From a virus: 31,051 nt of DNA. Under the pieces are notes generated by a model. That model worked only from the letters and a program-made list of their open reading frames with translations, searched no databases and was not told the origin of the DNA. Both the position numbers and the translations under genes were made by a program. Where the stretch lies: positions 1-31,051 of the IMG/VR virus record IMGVR_UViG_3300025716_000049; one strand, 5' to 3'. This document shows, piece by piece, positions 20,359 to 29,832 of the stretch; the first letter of the stretch is position 1, and the number at the start of each line of letters is the position of its first letter.

Positions 20359-20390
20359 ATGAATATATATATTATAAAAACTTAAAATAA
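20359..20390 (+). promoter_or_regulatory. GAATATATA box before the major tail protein
   Basis: Core at 20361-20369, 30 nt before the ATG at 20400; followed by CTTAAAATAAT. Confidence 0.5.
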
Positions 20391-20399
20391 TTTAATAAA

Positions 20400-20810
20400 A
20401 TGGGAAAAATAAAAGGAATAGACTTTCAATTTTTAATGGGAGGAACACCGTTTACATATTGCAAAAATTTCAATTATAGTCTTGGAACTAATTTAGTTGA
20501 AACTACTCAACTTGCAGATGGATTAAAAAACACATACCAATCTTGTGGTGGTCACGAACTTACTGCATCACTTGAGGGTTACATTCAAGGAGACGCTGAT
20601 AGTTCATTGGGTTATGGATTTCTATTACGTACAATGAGTACTGATGCGACACTTGGTTATCAATTCAGACCTATTAATGCTTCAACAGCAGGTACTTTTG
20701 TACTTGGAACGGTAGCTATTACTGATTTGAAAGGTACAAACCCTGGAAACAAAGATTTTATGACTTTCAGTTGTGATATGAAAGGTGACTGGGACGTAAG
20801 TACTAGATAA
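20400..20810 (+). CDS. Major tail (tube) protein
   Basis: The small tail tube protein of 136 aa. It is beta-rich, with GKIKGIDFQFLMGGTPFTYCKNFNYSLGTNLVETT at the start (the usual first two strands of tube proteins that contain a G-x-P or GGTP turn) and FMTFSCDMKGDWDVSTR at the end. In the middle, HELTASLEGYIQGDAD fits the phi13/TP901-type major tail pattern where a E-x-S-x-x-G strand precedes a loop. It sits between the tail terminator and the tail chaperone, the fixed place for this gene. Confidence 0.82.
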   Translation: MGKIKGIDFQFLMGGTPFTYCKNFNYSLGTNLVETTQLADGLKNTYQSCGGHELTASLEGYIQGDADSSLGYGFLLRTMSTDATLGYQFRPINASTAGTFVLGTVAITDLKGTNPGNKDFMTFSCDMKGDWDVSTR

Positions 20811-20828
20811 AATAACATAATATAATAT

Positions 20829-21182
20829 ATGGTAGAATTTCTTGAATATGAAGGGAAAAAATATCCTATTTTCCTAAGCACATTTGTTTTTGGTAAAATT
20901 CAGATGGAAACTGGTTATGGGTTTGAAATCTTATCGGAAATTATGGGTAATGATGATGCATCATTGGGTCCAATAAAAAACTCTAAGATTTATCTTTACG
21001 AACCTCTTATTTGGCATTGCCTTGTAGAAGGACATTTAGTTGCAAGAGAAAAACTTGAGTTAAAAAGAGAAGATATGCCATTGTTTCTTTCAAATGATAA
21101 AATGTATACTGATTTCATAAGTTTGGTGCCTAAATTCTTGCCCAAATCTGCTGAAACTTCAAGTGAAGGTAAAAAAAAATAA
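20829..21182 (+). CDS. Tail assembly chaperone, short (G-type) product
   Basis: This 117-aa zero-frame product (MVEFLEYEGKKYPIFLSTFVFGKIQMETG...) ends EGKKK at an A9 run and a TAA stop. It lies between the tube and tape-measure genes, where siphoviruses encode the G/GT chaperone pair that holds the tape measure in extended form while the tube polymerises. A -1 frame opens on the A-run and continues for 106 codons. The product itself has the helical pattern YEPLIWHCLVEGHLVAREKL common in short chaperones of this phylum. Confidence 0.8.
   Translation: MVEFLEYEGKKYPIFLSTFVFGKIQMETGYGFEILSEIMGNDDASLGPIKNSKIYLYEPLIWHCLVEGHLVAREKLELKREDMPLFLSNDKMYTDFISLVPKFLPKSAETSSEGKKK
21173..21179 (+). other. 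-1 ribosomal frameshift site of the tail chaperone
   Basis: The zero-frame end reads GGT AAA AAA AAA TAA. A_AAA_AAA at 21173-21179 is a canonical slippery heptamer, and the -1 frame has a stop at 21170-21172 just before it, so entry must be by slippage. No clear stimulatory pseudoknot is seen within the next 20 nt. Confidence 0.78.
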
Positions 21183-21499
21183 GTAACCTAAGTAATACTG
21201 AATTATGCGCATTTTGTATTTACAGATTAGGAATCAGTAGAGATGATTATTACCAATTAACACTCCTTGAAATTTATCTTGCATTAAAATATAAATCAGA
21301 TGAAGAAAAAGCAAACCTAAAAATACAAAGAAATTTGATGAGAATTCAAACATTCTATCTTATGTTGCCGAATCTTAAAGAAGATGGAGAAATAACTTCA
21401 CCCTCAGATTTAACTTTAATGAATTTTTCAGATGAAATAGTAGAAAATAAAGAAGATGAACCATTAGATTGGAATTCATTGAAAAGTATCAGGGGTTAA
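21173..21499 (+). CDS. Tail assembly chaperone, -1 frameshift extension (GT-type product 20829-21499)
   Basis: In the -1 frame the text after slippage is ISNLSNTELCAFCIYRLG..., continuing through DDYYQLTLLEIYLALKYK and LPNLKEDGEITSPSDLTLMNFSDEIVENKEDEPLDWNSLKSIRG to a TAA at 21497-21499. Together with the 117 zero-frame residues it gives 223 aa. The frame has no start codon near its beginning (first in-frame ATG about 160 bp in), its composition is protein-like throughout, and the C-terminal domain includes the dyad helix typical for the T domain that binds the tape measure. Without slippage this region would be an unexplained 370-bp gap. Confidence 0.78.
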   Translation, partial: KKISNLSNTELCAFCIYRLGISRDDYYQLTLLEIYLALKYKSDEEKANLKIQRNLMRIQTFYLMLPNLKEDGEITSPSDLTLMNFSDEIVENKEDEPLDWNSLKSIRG

Positions 21500-21514
21500 T
21501 TAACCCCTTTTTTT
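21491..21514 (+). terminator. Palindromic terminator after the tail chaperone
   Basis: AGGGGTTAATTAACCCCT (21491-21508) is a perfect palindrome followed by T residues (TTTTTT). It contains the stop codon of the frameshift product. Confidence 0.78.
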
Positions 21515-21517
21515 ATT

Positions 21518-21543
21518 ATGAATATATAAGATATAAAATAATC
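21518..21543 (+). promoter_or_regulatory. GAATATATA box before the tape measure gene
   Basis: Core at 21520-21528, 22 nt before the tape measure ATG, directly after a terminator, followed by AGATATAAAATAATC. Confidence 0.52.
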
Positions 21544-21550
21544 AATCAAT

Positions 21551-23119
21551 ATGCCAGCAAATTTAAATTTAAACCTGACTGCAAATAATGCTGAACTTAT
21601 CAGAAAATTAAAAGAGTCTAAAGAACACTTAAAGGATTATGGAAAGAACACAACGGATGTTGGTACACAAGTAACATCTGCATTTATGAAGATGGGTGCT
21701 GTTGTTGGAGGGGTTGCCGGTGCACTTGATTTTGCCAAAAAAGCAATGAACTCTACAGAAGGTGGAGCAGATAAATTAGAGTTTACTGTTGCAGGTTTAG
21801 AGGGTGGATTTAAAAGTTTATTAAGAAATCTATCTACTGCAAGTTTTGGTAATATAATTTCAGGTTTTGATGAAACTTATAAAGCAGCAAAGAAATTAGC
21901 AGAGAAATTCGATGATTTAGAAGTTTTTAGTGCATTCTCTAATTGGGAAATAGCAGGTTTGAAAAGACAAAGTGCCCAGTTAAAAGAAGCTGCTTCTGAT
22001 ATGACTAAAACTAAAGTAGAACGTGCAGATATATGGAGTCAAATTGTAGTAATTGAAGAGAAAATAAATAATAAATCACAAGCACTTGCAGATAAAAAAT
22101 TAGGATTAGAAAAACAAAATTGGGTATCTATAAATAAAGTCCAAGTTGAAGCTGCTATGACAGCATATAAAACTTCATTAGATATGACAGATAAACAAAC
22201 TAGTGAAATGGGTACTATTTACGGTGTTGCAACTGCATATTATGATCACTTTAAAAAAGGTGCTCTAGAAACTCAAGAAGGAATTGCTAAAACAAGAATG
22301 TTAGAGGCAGGATTTACACAAGAACAAGTAGATTCTTATATGACTTTGCAAAAACTTGAACGTGGTGAAAAAGATAATCTTGTCTTATTATACAATTTTC
22401 AATCAACAGCTGAAGATGCTAAGTATAACGCACAAATGAGGTATAATACTGCTATAATGAAGGATTCAAGATTAGAAATTGGAGCAACTAAGGAATTGGC
22501 CAAAGAAGTTAAAGATTTAAATGATGAATATCTCAGACCTGAACTATTAGGTCGTCAAAGTAAACCATTAGATGGTGGTATATATAAACCACGTAAGGTT
22601 GATCTTACAAGTGGTTTCAAAACTCCAACTATAAACTGGCCTGCAATATATAATGAACAAACTAAATATGCAGAACTAACAAAAAATCAAATGGGAACAA
22701 TACAAGGAATGTCTGAAACTATGGTTGCTTCAATTGAGGGTGGATGGAAAGGAATGGCAAAAGCTTTTGAAGATATGTTAAAACAAATGGCAATAAAAGT
22801 TGCTGCTTATGCTGCTGTATTTATCGCATTAAAAGTTTTATTTCCTGAATCTGGCGCTGCAAAAGGACTTCTTTCTTTTGGTTCAGGCTTAAAAAGTGTT
22901 CTCGGATTTGCTAACGGAACAAACTTTGCACCAGGTGGTTTATCTATGGTTGGTGAAAATGGGCCCGAACTTGTTAATATTCCCAGAGGTTCACAAGTGT
23001 TTTCCAATAGTCAATCTGCCAGTATGATGAGTGGTGGAACAGTTTTAATTAAATTTCAAAACGGTTCTTTACAAGGTTATATGGATTATCAAAATCGAAA
23101 AATAAATAGTTATTCGTAA
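21551..23119 (+). CDS. Tape measure protein
   Basis: Sets tail length and is ejected into the host during infection. 522 aa, mostly helical. N-terminal part ANNAELIRKLKESKEHLKDYGKNTTDVG, then a glycine/alanine-rich hydrophobic stretch (MGAVVGGVAGALDFA, about 49-63), long helical stretches with repeated Lys/Glu, a second hydrophobic span (IKVAAYAAVFIALKVLF, about 414-431) and the typical C-terminal cap GFANGTNFAPGGLSMVGENGPELVNIPRGSQVFSN found in many tape measures. No lytic transglycosylase or peptidase domain. It overlaps the next start by one base (TAATG). Confidence 0.9.
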   Translation: MPANLNLNLTANNAELIRKLKESKEHLKDYGKNTTDVGTQVTSAFMKMGAVVGGVAGALDFAKKAMNSTEGGADKLEFTVAGLEGGFKSLLRNLSTASFGNIISGFDETYKAAKKLAEKFDDLEVFSAFSNWEIAGLKRQSAQLKEAASDMTKTKVERADIWSQIVVIEEKINNKSQALADKKLGLEKQNWVSINKVQVEAAMTAYKTSLDMTDKQTSEMGTIYGVATAYYDHFKKGALETQEGIAKTRMLEAGFTQEQVDSYMTLQKLERGEKDNLVLLYNFQSTAEDAKYNAQMRYNTAIMKDSRLEIGATKELAKEVKDLNDEYLRPELLGRQSKPLDGGIYKPRKVDLTSGFKTPTINWPAIYNEQTKYAELTKNQMGTIQGMSETMVASIEGGWKGMAKAFEDMLKQMAIKVAAYAAVFIALKVLFPESGAAKGLLSFGSGLKSVLGFANGTNFAPGGLSMVGENGPELVNIPRGSQVFSNSQSASMMSGGTVLIKFQNGSLQGYMDYQNRKINSYS

Positions 23120-25245
23120 TGGCTGTAAAATATCGTATAAATTATAAACGTCTTAGTCAAGGAATTACAACAATTGATATAGAAGATGCTACTTATAGTG
23201 GTGATGTTATTTATTTAACTTCTACTGGAGACCCATTAAATATTTCCTTCAATGGTGATGTAAATAATATTTATGCACCTACAACAGGTTCCGGCGCTAC
23301 TATTAAGGTAATTTCTACTCCATTAACTTTAACTGGATTATTTACTATTGACCCACAAAAATATGTGGTTAAAATATATAACGGTGTAAGTGGGGTTAAT
23401 CTAGTTTGGCAAGGATTTATAAATACCGGATTATATAGTGAAAGTTATAGTGTTGGCTATAATGTGCCTTCTCAAATTACTATAGAATGTAATGATGGAA
23501 TGGCATTACTTGATGAGTACTATTATAAACAAAGTGATGGTACTTTATATACAGGGTTTGAAACAATTGGACAAGTTCTGAATAATATTCAAAGTAAATT
23601 AATTATTGCATTCTATAATATTTACACCAATAATGATTTGAATACAAAAACATCTGACTATAATTTATTTGCAGAATTGAAAGTAAATAATGAAAACTAT
23701 GTTGATGAAAATTTAACTGCAATGTCTTGTCGAGAAGTTCTTAATTCAATATTCGGTGCACTTGGTTTATCAATGAGTTTTAGAGGTACAAATATTTATA
23801 TTATTGACCCAATAAATCTTCACAATACTGCAAAAGGTAAAGTGTATGATACAGCAATGTTTACAGAAAATGTTTTAACTCTTGGGGGTTATCTTGATAT
23901 TTCAAATAAAGATATAAATTGGTTTGAAACAGGTTCTAATTTAGATATTATTCCATCCTTTAATCAAATAAAAGTTAACTATGACCCTTATAGTTTTACA
24001 GGTTATACTTATGGGTTTACTACAGAAAATGCATCCTATGGTCCTAGTATTCCTTATACTAATAATAGTATAACATATAACATATTTAGTCCAGTTACAA
24101 TGAAAGACTGGACGTTAACTTATCCCGCAAGTTTTGAAGGAATACAAGCAAATGATTCTTTTGTAAAATTAGATGACCCTACATTTTATATAAAACAAGT
24201 TCCTGGTGCATCTGGCAGTTTCTCTTATACATTTCCTCAATCTAATATAAAACAAGACGATAATTTGCAATTACAATTGAATATGGATGTGTATGTAAAT
24301 ACAAAAAACGACTCCAATATACTTACTCCTGGTGAACGAGAAATATTTATCAATACTTTATATTTAAAAGGTATTGAAATTAAAATAGGTGATAAATGGT
24401 GGAATGGTTCAGGTTGGCAAGATACTACTGCATCCTCTAATATATACGTAAGAGAAATTGATGCAAACTATGAACTTGTATGGGTTACAAATGATATGAG
24501 TTGGGTTAGAAAAAAGGCATATTTAAAAAATGTTGATTTAAGTAGAATTGATGATAGATGGACAACTGTTATGATTTACATTCCAATTTCTGATGCAGTT
24601 GTTTCAGGAACCGGTTTATTGAGCGGTTCTATATTTATTAATATACCAGCAGATGCAGCATTTGGTGCTATAGTGCCGCCACTTATAAGACAGGAATTAG
24701 GAGATGATTGGATTTCAAATTCAACGGAAGCTTATATAAAAAATATTATTATTAAAAATATAAGTCTACAGATTGTAGATTCAAATAAAATACAAATATC
24801 AAATACAGGCATATTAAGAACTGCAGATATAAATAGTATTGTTAATATGAAGAAAAAACCTACAGATATAAAATTAACAAATGGAACCGGACCTTATGGT
24901 GTATCAAGAGGAGCATTTTCAGGCCTTGATGAAACTGTATCTGGTACTAATATAGTAGGATTATATCGTGGAACAGATGTAACAATACATAATACAATTG
25001 ACCTTTTGTCTCAGTCTTTATTATCTCAATATAAAGTTCCAAGGAGTAAATTAACAGGAACTTTAAATGTAAAAGATTTCTTACTCGGAGTAACTACAAA
25101 ATTAATTAAGGATAGTACATATTCTTATGATGAAAATGATAATCCAAAAGCATTTTATATCGCTGGTGGAACATATAATGACAGATATGAAAATATGAAT
25201 TGCGTAATGATTGAATGCGCAAGTACAAGAGAATTTCTAAGTTAA
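23119..25245 (+). CDS. Tail tip / baseplate hub protein (candidate)
   Basis: A 708-aa beta-rich protein following the tape measure. The first 110 residues (YRINYKRLSQGITTIDIEDATYSGDVIYL...DPLNISFNGDVNNIYAPTTGSGATIKVIS) have the alternate strand pattern of distal-tail or hub proteins; then IECNDGMALLDEYYY and LTAMSCREVLNSIFGALGLSMSFRGTNIYIIDP, the latter resembling hub-domain elements of phage tail proteins. A central region with FVKLDDPTFYIKQVPGASGSFSYTF could bind carbohydrate. The position fits Dit/Tal. No peptidoglycan hydrolase motif was seen. The call rests mainly on position. Confidence 0.65.
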   Translation: MAVKYRINYKRLSQGITTIDIEDATYSGDVIYLTSTGDPLNISFNGDVNNIYAPTTGSGATIKVISTPLTLTGLFTIDPQKYVVKIYNGVSGVNLVWQGFINTGLYSESYSVGYNVPSQITIECNDGMALLDEYYYKQSDGTLYTGFETIGQVLNNIQSKLIIAFYNIYTNNDLNTKTSDYNLFAELKVNNENYVDENLTAMSCREVLNSIFGALGLSMSFRGTNIYIIDPINLHNTAKGKVYDTAMFTENVLTLGGYLDISNKDINWFETGSNLDIIPSFNQIKVNYDPYSFTGYTYGFTTENASYGPSIPYTNNSITYNIFSPVTMKDWTLTYPASFEGIQANDSFVKLDDPTFYIKQVPGASGSFSYTFPQSNIKQDDNLQLQLNMDVYVNTKNDSNILTPGEREIFINTLYLKGIEIKIGDKWWNGSGWQDTTASSNIYVREIDANYELVWVTNDMSWVRKKAYLKNVDLSRIDDRWTTVMIYIPISDAVVSGTGLLSGSIFINIPADAAFGAIVPPLIRQELGDDWISNSTEAYIKNIIIKNISLQIVDSNKIQISNTGILRTADINSIVNMKKKPTDIKLTNGTGPYGVSRGAFSGLDETVSGTNIVGLYRGTDVTIHNTIDLLSQSLLSQYKVPRSKLTGTLNVKDFLLGVTTKLIKDSTYSYDENDNPKAFYIAGGTYNDRYENMNCVMIECASTREFLS

Positions 25246-25259
25246 AATAATTTGCAAAT

Positions 25260-27464
25260 ATGTCTATAAATATAACTCAATATCCACTTTTGCCAGTAAG
25301 GCGCGATGGGCAAGTAGGTTCTGGAGTCTATGGTTCAGGTGGTTCAGGCGGTGGCTCATTTGGTGGTGGTGGTTCAACTGATGTTAAACTTCCAGTATTT
25401 ACTGATTCGTCTTTAGCATTCTACTTTGAAGCTTCTACAAACTCAATCAGAACTCCATTTAGTTTTTATGCAGGTGGTGAAGTGGCTGCATTCACTTCAG
25501 CACCTTCAGCACTTCCTGATTGGAGAAATGGATTATTTAAAGAAGCTTCAATAGGAACAGGTTTAACTTGGAGTGGAGGATATTTGAATGCTTCAACAGG
25601 AGGTGTTAGCAGTTGGAATGATTTAACTGATAAACCTTCTACATTTGCACCAGCATCTCATAATAACTCAGCACATAGTGTGTATTTTATTAATAGTACT
25701 GAATTAGCAGATGGATTGGCAGGTTTAGTAGGTGCTGCTCCAAGTACATTAAATACACTTCAAGAATTAGGTGATGCTTTAGGTGATGACCCTAACTTTG
25801 CTACTACTATAGCAACTAAATTAGGACAACAAGATACTTCAATTGCTTGGTTAAATACTAATAAATTAGCATATAGAACCTTTGGAACTGCTGCAAATGC
25901 GAACATAGCAGATTACGCCCCTATAACAGACCCAATGTTTTTTGATTGTATTACTATTTTTTCTGAGAATACTGCAAATAACAATAGACTTTGGTTAAGA
26001 CCAGGCAGTAACTCACCAGCTAAGATATACACAGATTATGCTGGTACTAATACAGAATCGGCTTTAATACTTGGTACTTGGTCTAATAATGCAAATCAGT
26101 TAGTATTAGCCACAAGTGGTAATGTTGGTATTGGGACTACTACACCTTCAACAATATTACATATAAAAGCACCTACTCCAATTGTAAATATACAAACAGC
26201 AACATATGGTTCTGTAGCGACTCCTGTACATTTAAAACTTATGTTTAGTGATTTCAATAATGCTGAATCTGGAAGTATAGATGTACTTGACCAAGGTGGA
26301 GACACTTGGAGACAAGATATGATATTTAGAACCAGACACGGGGATAGTGTTGTGTATGAAGATATGAGAATTAAAGAAGGTAATATCGGCATTGGAACTA
26401 CTACACCAAGTCATAGACTTTCTATAGGTGGAGGTGGTACAAACAGTAACCCTGCAGGTTCAGAAGCAGATTATGATGGTTTAGGATTATCTTTTGATAT
26501 TATTAATTCAGCATATAATGGTGTACAGGGAATTATAAAAATGGTTCAACAATCAGGTTATTATGTTAACAATGCTGATATGGTTTTTGGTACTGCAACA
26601 GGCGCAGATGCAACGGAAAAAATGAGAATAACCAATGATGGTAATGTAGGTATTGGAACTATAACACCAGATAACGGAAAACTTACAATTTTAAAAAATA
26701 CCGCATATGCTACTGAAAATAGTTATGGTATATCAATTCAATCTAATACTGCTAATGTATATACTGAATTACAATTAGGTACGGATGATACTGTTGATTG
26801 TGGCGTTATACAAACAGCTAGTAAGAATACATCTTGGTCAACTAAAAAACTTGCATTACAGCCTAACGGTGGTAATGTAGGTATTGGAACTACAGCACCA
26901 AGTTCAAAGCTTTCTATTAACGGGGGATTACACGTTGGAGGAGATAGCGACGCTGGAAATGATAACTTAATTGTAGATGGTGCAGTTACAGTAGGAACTG
27001 TAGTTATAGCAGGTGGTTTTTCATCAGCAACTGGTGGTATTGGTGTTGGTGGTAATATATCAGCAGGTAGTTATATACACGCAGTTGGTTATATTTATTC
27101 AGGAAATAATATATATGCTGCTGGTGAAATAACAGCTTACTATTCTTCAGATGAGACCCTTAAATATGACATAAAACCATTCTCTGCTTTAGACATAATC
27201 AATAAACTAAAACCTGTTTCTTTTAAATGGAATGATAAAGCAAAAGAACTTAACTCGGCAAAAGATGAAAGAAACAACTTTGGACTTATTGCGCAAGAAG
27301 TAGAAGAGGTTCTTCCAGAATTAATTCATCCAATTTATGAGGATTATAAAGCAGTAGATTATGTGCAGTTAATCCCAGTGCTTATTCAGGCAATCAAGGA
27401 ACAACAAAAACAAATTAACGGTTTAAGAAAAGATTTAGAATATTATAAAAATAAAGAATATTAA
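25260..27464 (+). CDS. Tail fibre with C-terminal S74 intramolecular chaperone
   Basis: A 734-aa fibre. N-terminus: a short attachment segment and a glycine-rich hinge (GVYGSGGSGGGSFGGGGS, about 22-39). Middle: four copies of G-N-[VI]-G-I-G-T-x-[TA]-P at DNA about 26119, 26380, 26640 and 26872, a triple-helix or prism type repeat common in fibres. The C-terminal S74 domain: SSDETLKYDIKPFSALDIINKLKPVSFKW, FGLIAQEVEEVLPELI, YKAVDYVQLIPVLIQAIKEQ. Ser630 and Lys635 form the self-cleaving dyad, and the C-terminal coiled coil (IKEQQKQINGLRKDLEYY) trimerises. The chaperone helps the fibre fold and is then cut off. One-base overlap with the next gene. Confidence 0.9.
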   Translation: MSINITQYPLLPVRRDGQVGSGVYGSGGSGGGSFGGGGSTDVKLPVFTDSSLAFYFEASTNSIRTPFSFYAGGEVAAFTSAPSALPDWRNGLFKEASIGTGLTWSGGYLNASTGGVSSWNDLTDKPSTFAPASHNNSAHSVYFINSTELADGLAGLVGAAPSTLNTLQELGDALGDDPNFATTIATKLGQQDTSIAWLNTNKLAYRTFGTAANANIADYAPITDPMFFDCITIFSENTANNNRLWLRPGSNSPAKIYTDYAGTNTESALILGTWSNNANQLVLATSGNVGIGTTTPSTILHIKAPTPIVNIQTATYGSVATPVHLKLMFSDFNNAESGSIDVLDQGGDTWRQDMIFRTRHGDSVVYEDMRIKEGNIGIGTTTPSHRLSIGGGGTNSNPAGSEADYDGLGLSFDIINSAYNGVQGIIKMVQQSGYYVNNADMVFGTATGADATEKMRITNDGNVGIGTITPDNGKLTILKNTAYATENSYGISIQSNTANVYTELQLGTDDTVDCGVIQTASKNTSWSTKKLALQPNGGNVGIGTTAPSSKLSINGGLHVGGDSDAGNDNLIVDGAVTVGTVVIAGGFSSATGGIGVGGNISAGSYIHAVGYIYSGNNIYAAGEITAYYSSDETLKYDIKPFSALDIINKLKPVSFKWNDKAKELNSAKDERNNFGLIAQEVEEVLPELIHPIYEDYKAVDYVQLIPVLIQAIKEQQKQINGLRKDLEYYKNKEY
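26119..26905 (+). repeat. Four GNVGIGTTxP-coding repeats in the fibre gene
   Basis: Four partly conserved DNA segments that encode GNVGIGTTTP, GNIGIGTTTP, GNVGIGTITP and GNVGIGTTAP, spaced about 230-260 bp. They are candidates for recombination between fibre genes. Confidence 0.75.
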
Positions 27465-28492
27465 TGGGAAAAATAGTAACAGTTCCTACAGGTAGCAAAT
27501 ATGTACCCATATCAAGTAATCAGACGATTGGTACGATAAGTAATTGGAACGCAACAACAAAAACATTTGAAGTATCAGATATAACTATAACAAATATAAA
27601 AAATGTTTTGGGAGAAGATACTAATGTTCTATCTGAATTATGCACTAGTTCTTTAGTCAATCATAACGCTTTATTTTCCCCTAGTGGTGGAGCACCTTAT
27701 AGAATGGGAGATTTTGCAGGTTATAATAAGTATGCTTTACCTGCTGTATTCATTAAAGATTGTCCAAACAACCAACAAGGAATGATAGTTAGCGGTTCAG
27801 CCAGTCTTTATTTTAAAATTGAAAAGGGTGAAAAACCGCCTTCTAATTTACCTGCTTATGTTAAATTACAATTAACAACATCAGAAGGAACATTTTATTC
27901 ACCAGTTCACGAAGTATCAGATGACCCATCGTATGATTATAGTAGTATGAGTGGTTTTTGGAAAATTGAAGTTCCGGGTTCAACTCCAAGAACTTTAACT
28001 AGTTGTGCATTAACTGGATTATATTGTAATGGTCCTGGTACAACTGTATATGGTAGTATAGAAGGTGGTACTATTTATCCAATTACAATAGTTTTGAATA
28101 TGACATATATTGATATTGACCCTGCAACAATTAATCAAACATTTGATTCCATAAGACATTTTTATTACGGAGATAACAGATATACATATCTCACTACAGT
28201 TGCTACAATTGATAGTATGTATTCCTATCCACCGTCTTTTGGAACATTAACTGCAACATTACCTGCAACAGTAACTATAACAGGTTATACATATACAAAA
28301 GGTATATCACAAGGCAAGAGTGGTAGTTTTTATCCTTTAATGACTTTTGATTATATAAGTACCACACATTTTCAATACAAAGGAATTTGGTATAATAAAC
28401 CTAGTATATCAGGTTATTTTCACACCGTGTCAACTGATTGGAACAATGTAGGCAATTGGATAGTACCGGGTGGAACTTATGTTGCATATTAA
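27464..28492 (+). CDS. Hypothetical structural (tail/baseplate) protein
   Basis: A 342-aa beta-rich protein of unknown family. It contains NHNALFSPSGGAPYRMGDFAGYNKY (about 67-91), a pattern I associate with surface proteins of Bacteroidota phages, and long Thr/Ser/Tyr-rich strands. No signal peptide, so it is assembled in the cytoplasm like a virion protein. The start codon overlaps the fibre stop (TTAATGG), indicating coupling. A role as fibre-associated or receptor-binding protein is likely from its place. Confidence 0.6.
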   Translation: MGKIVTVPTGSKYVPISSNQTIGTISNWNATTKTFEVSDITITNIKNVLGEDTNVLSELCTSSLVNHNALFSPSGGAPYRMGDFAGYNKYALPAVFIKDCPNNQQGMIVSGSASLYFKIEKGEKPPSNLPAYVKLQLTTSEGTFYSPVHEVSDDPSYDYSSMSGFWKIEVPGSTPRTLTSCALTGLYCNGPGTTVYGSIEGGTIYPITIVLNMTYIDIDPATINQTFDSIRHFYYGDNRYTYLTTVATIDSMYSYPPSFGTLTATLPATVTITGYTYTKGISQGKSGSFYPLMTFDYISTTHFQYKGIWYNKPSISGYFHTVSTDWNNVGNWIVPGGTYVAY

Positions 28493-28495
28493 ATG

Positions 28496-28516
28496 ATGAA
28501 TATATAATAAAATAAC
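28496..28516 (+). promoter_or_regulatory. GAATATATA box before the 28526 gene
   Basis: Core 28498-28506, 19 nt before the ATG, followed by ATAAAATAAC. Confidence 0.5.
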
Positions 28517-28525
28517 TTATTCTTA

Positions 28526-29830
28526 ATGTCAGTTACTGGAACAATCACATATATCCCTAAATACGGGGAAATCAATCAATCTAAAATATTAGGTGTGATT
28601 AATAGTTCTCCTATAAGTGGTTATGTGAATAGAAGTATTATAAGTGGAAGAACTAATTTAGCACAAATATATGGGATTGTTTCAATAAGTGATGTTTACA
28701 TTGAACCAATTTTATATTGTGATGAAGCACTTGCTTTATTTGCTCGTATGAGTGTTCAACCATCAGCCTTACTTGCTGACTTGATTGATAAAACAATTAT
28801 TGACTTAAAGGTTGCTGGTGTCTGGGATAAATTAGATTGCTATTATAGATTTGATTTACATACACAACAAGCAAGTTTATTGAATTGGAAAGGAGATTTA
28901 TATAATGCTACAGCAGTAAATGGTATAGCTTGGAATACTACACTTGGTTTTACTGGTGCTGCTACCAAGTACTTAAATAGTAATTTTAATCCTTCAACTA
29001 ATGGTGTTAATTATACATTAAATTCAGCTTCTCAGGGAATAACTATGATTGACCAACAAATAGGGACTTGGGCTGGTTTAATTGGAGCTTTAAGTTCTGC
29101 AAGTGCAAAAGCAGTTTTATATGCTAGAGCCACTGATAATATGTTATTCAACTATATAAATTCAAGTTTATATATGGCTGGGGGTATTCCAAGAATTGGA
29201 ATGATGGGACAGCAAAGATTAAACATTATGATGCAAACTATGGTAAATGGAAATTCTGCTGCTAATGCATCCAGAGCGTCAGCAGAAGTTCCATCAATTA
29301 ATGTATTTATGCTTTGTACCAATAATAGTGGTACTCCAACTTATATTTCAATAGCAACAGCGTGTGACGCTTTTATTGGTGGTAATTTAGGTTATGGTGC
29401 AGGTTCAGCACATTTAGCATTGTATAACATAAATAAGTATTTTAGAGATAATATAGATAGTGTTCTACTTGGTCCTGAATTAAATCCTGACCCATATTTT
29501 AATGATGATTCACTATGGACAAGTACCACCAGCAATTGGACTATAAGTAATAATACTGCTACATTTGCTGGTGGAACAGCAGATAATCTAATCTTGAAAG
29601 CACCACCTATAAACGCTAATGTTGTAGGGGAACAATATAGAATAGTAATAACACATACTGCTGCTTTAGCAAATGTTTATATTGAGTTTAGTAGTGGTAC
29701 TGGTGGGGTAACAGGTTCGGGTACATTCACTAAAATAGTTAATTGTGGAAGTGCTACTGAATATTTCGGAATAAGGACAGGAACACCAGGAGATGTCACA
29801 TATTTTTCAATTAAAAAAGTAATAGGATAA
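28526..29830 (+). CDS. Receptor-binding or fibre-like virion protein (hypothetical)
   Basis: A 434-aa protein. The first 65 residues consist of short imperfect beta repeats (GVINSSPISGYVNRSIISGRTNLAQIYGIVS), suitable for attachment to the baseplate. A second domain (about 70-300) begins IDKTIIDLKVAGVWDKLDCYYRFDLHTQQASLLNWKGDLYNATAVNGIAWN, a pattern seen in putative tail proteins of Bacteroidota phages, and the last 120 residues (PDPYFNDDSLWTSTTSNWTISNNTATFAGG...) look like a carbohydrate-binding jelly roll. Receptor recognition is inferred from domain order and location. Confidence 0.6.
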   Translation: MSVTGTITYIPKYGEINQSKILGVINSSPISGYVNRSIISGRTNLAQIYGIVSISDVYIEPILYCDEALALFARMSVQPSALLADLIDKTIIDLKVAGVWDKLDCYYRFDLHTQQASLLNWKGDLYNATAVNGIAWNTTLGFTGAATKYLNSNFNPSTNGVNYTLNSASQGITMIDQQIGTWAGLIGALSSASAKAVLYARATDNMLFNYINSSLYMAGGIPRIGMMGQQRLNIMMQTMVNGNSAANASRASAEVPSINVFMLCTNNSGTPTYISIATACDAFIGGNLGYGAGSAHLALYNINKYFRDNIDSVLLGPELNPDPYFNDDSLWTSTTSNWTISNNTATFAGGTADNLILKAPPINANVVGEQYRIVITHTAALANVYIEFSSGTGGVTGSGTFTKIVNCGSATEYFGIRTGTPGDVTYFSIKKVIG

Positions 29831-29832
29831 TT

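Noticed and set aside
25260-27464. Diversity-generating target in the fibre gene
   Set aside because: No adenine-specific variable repeat or RT is present; the repeats are structural GNVGIGTTxP elements.
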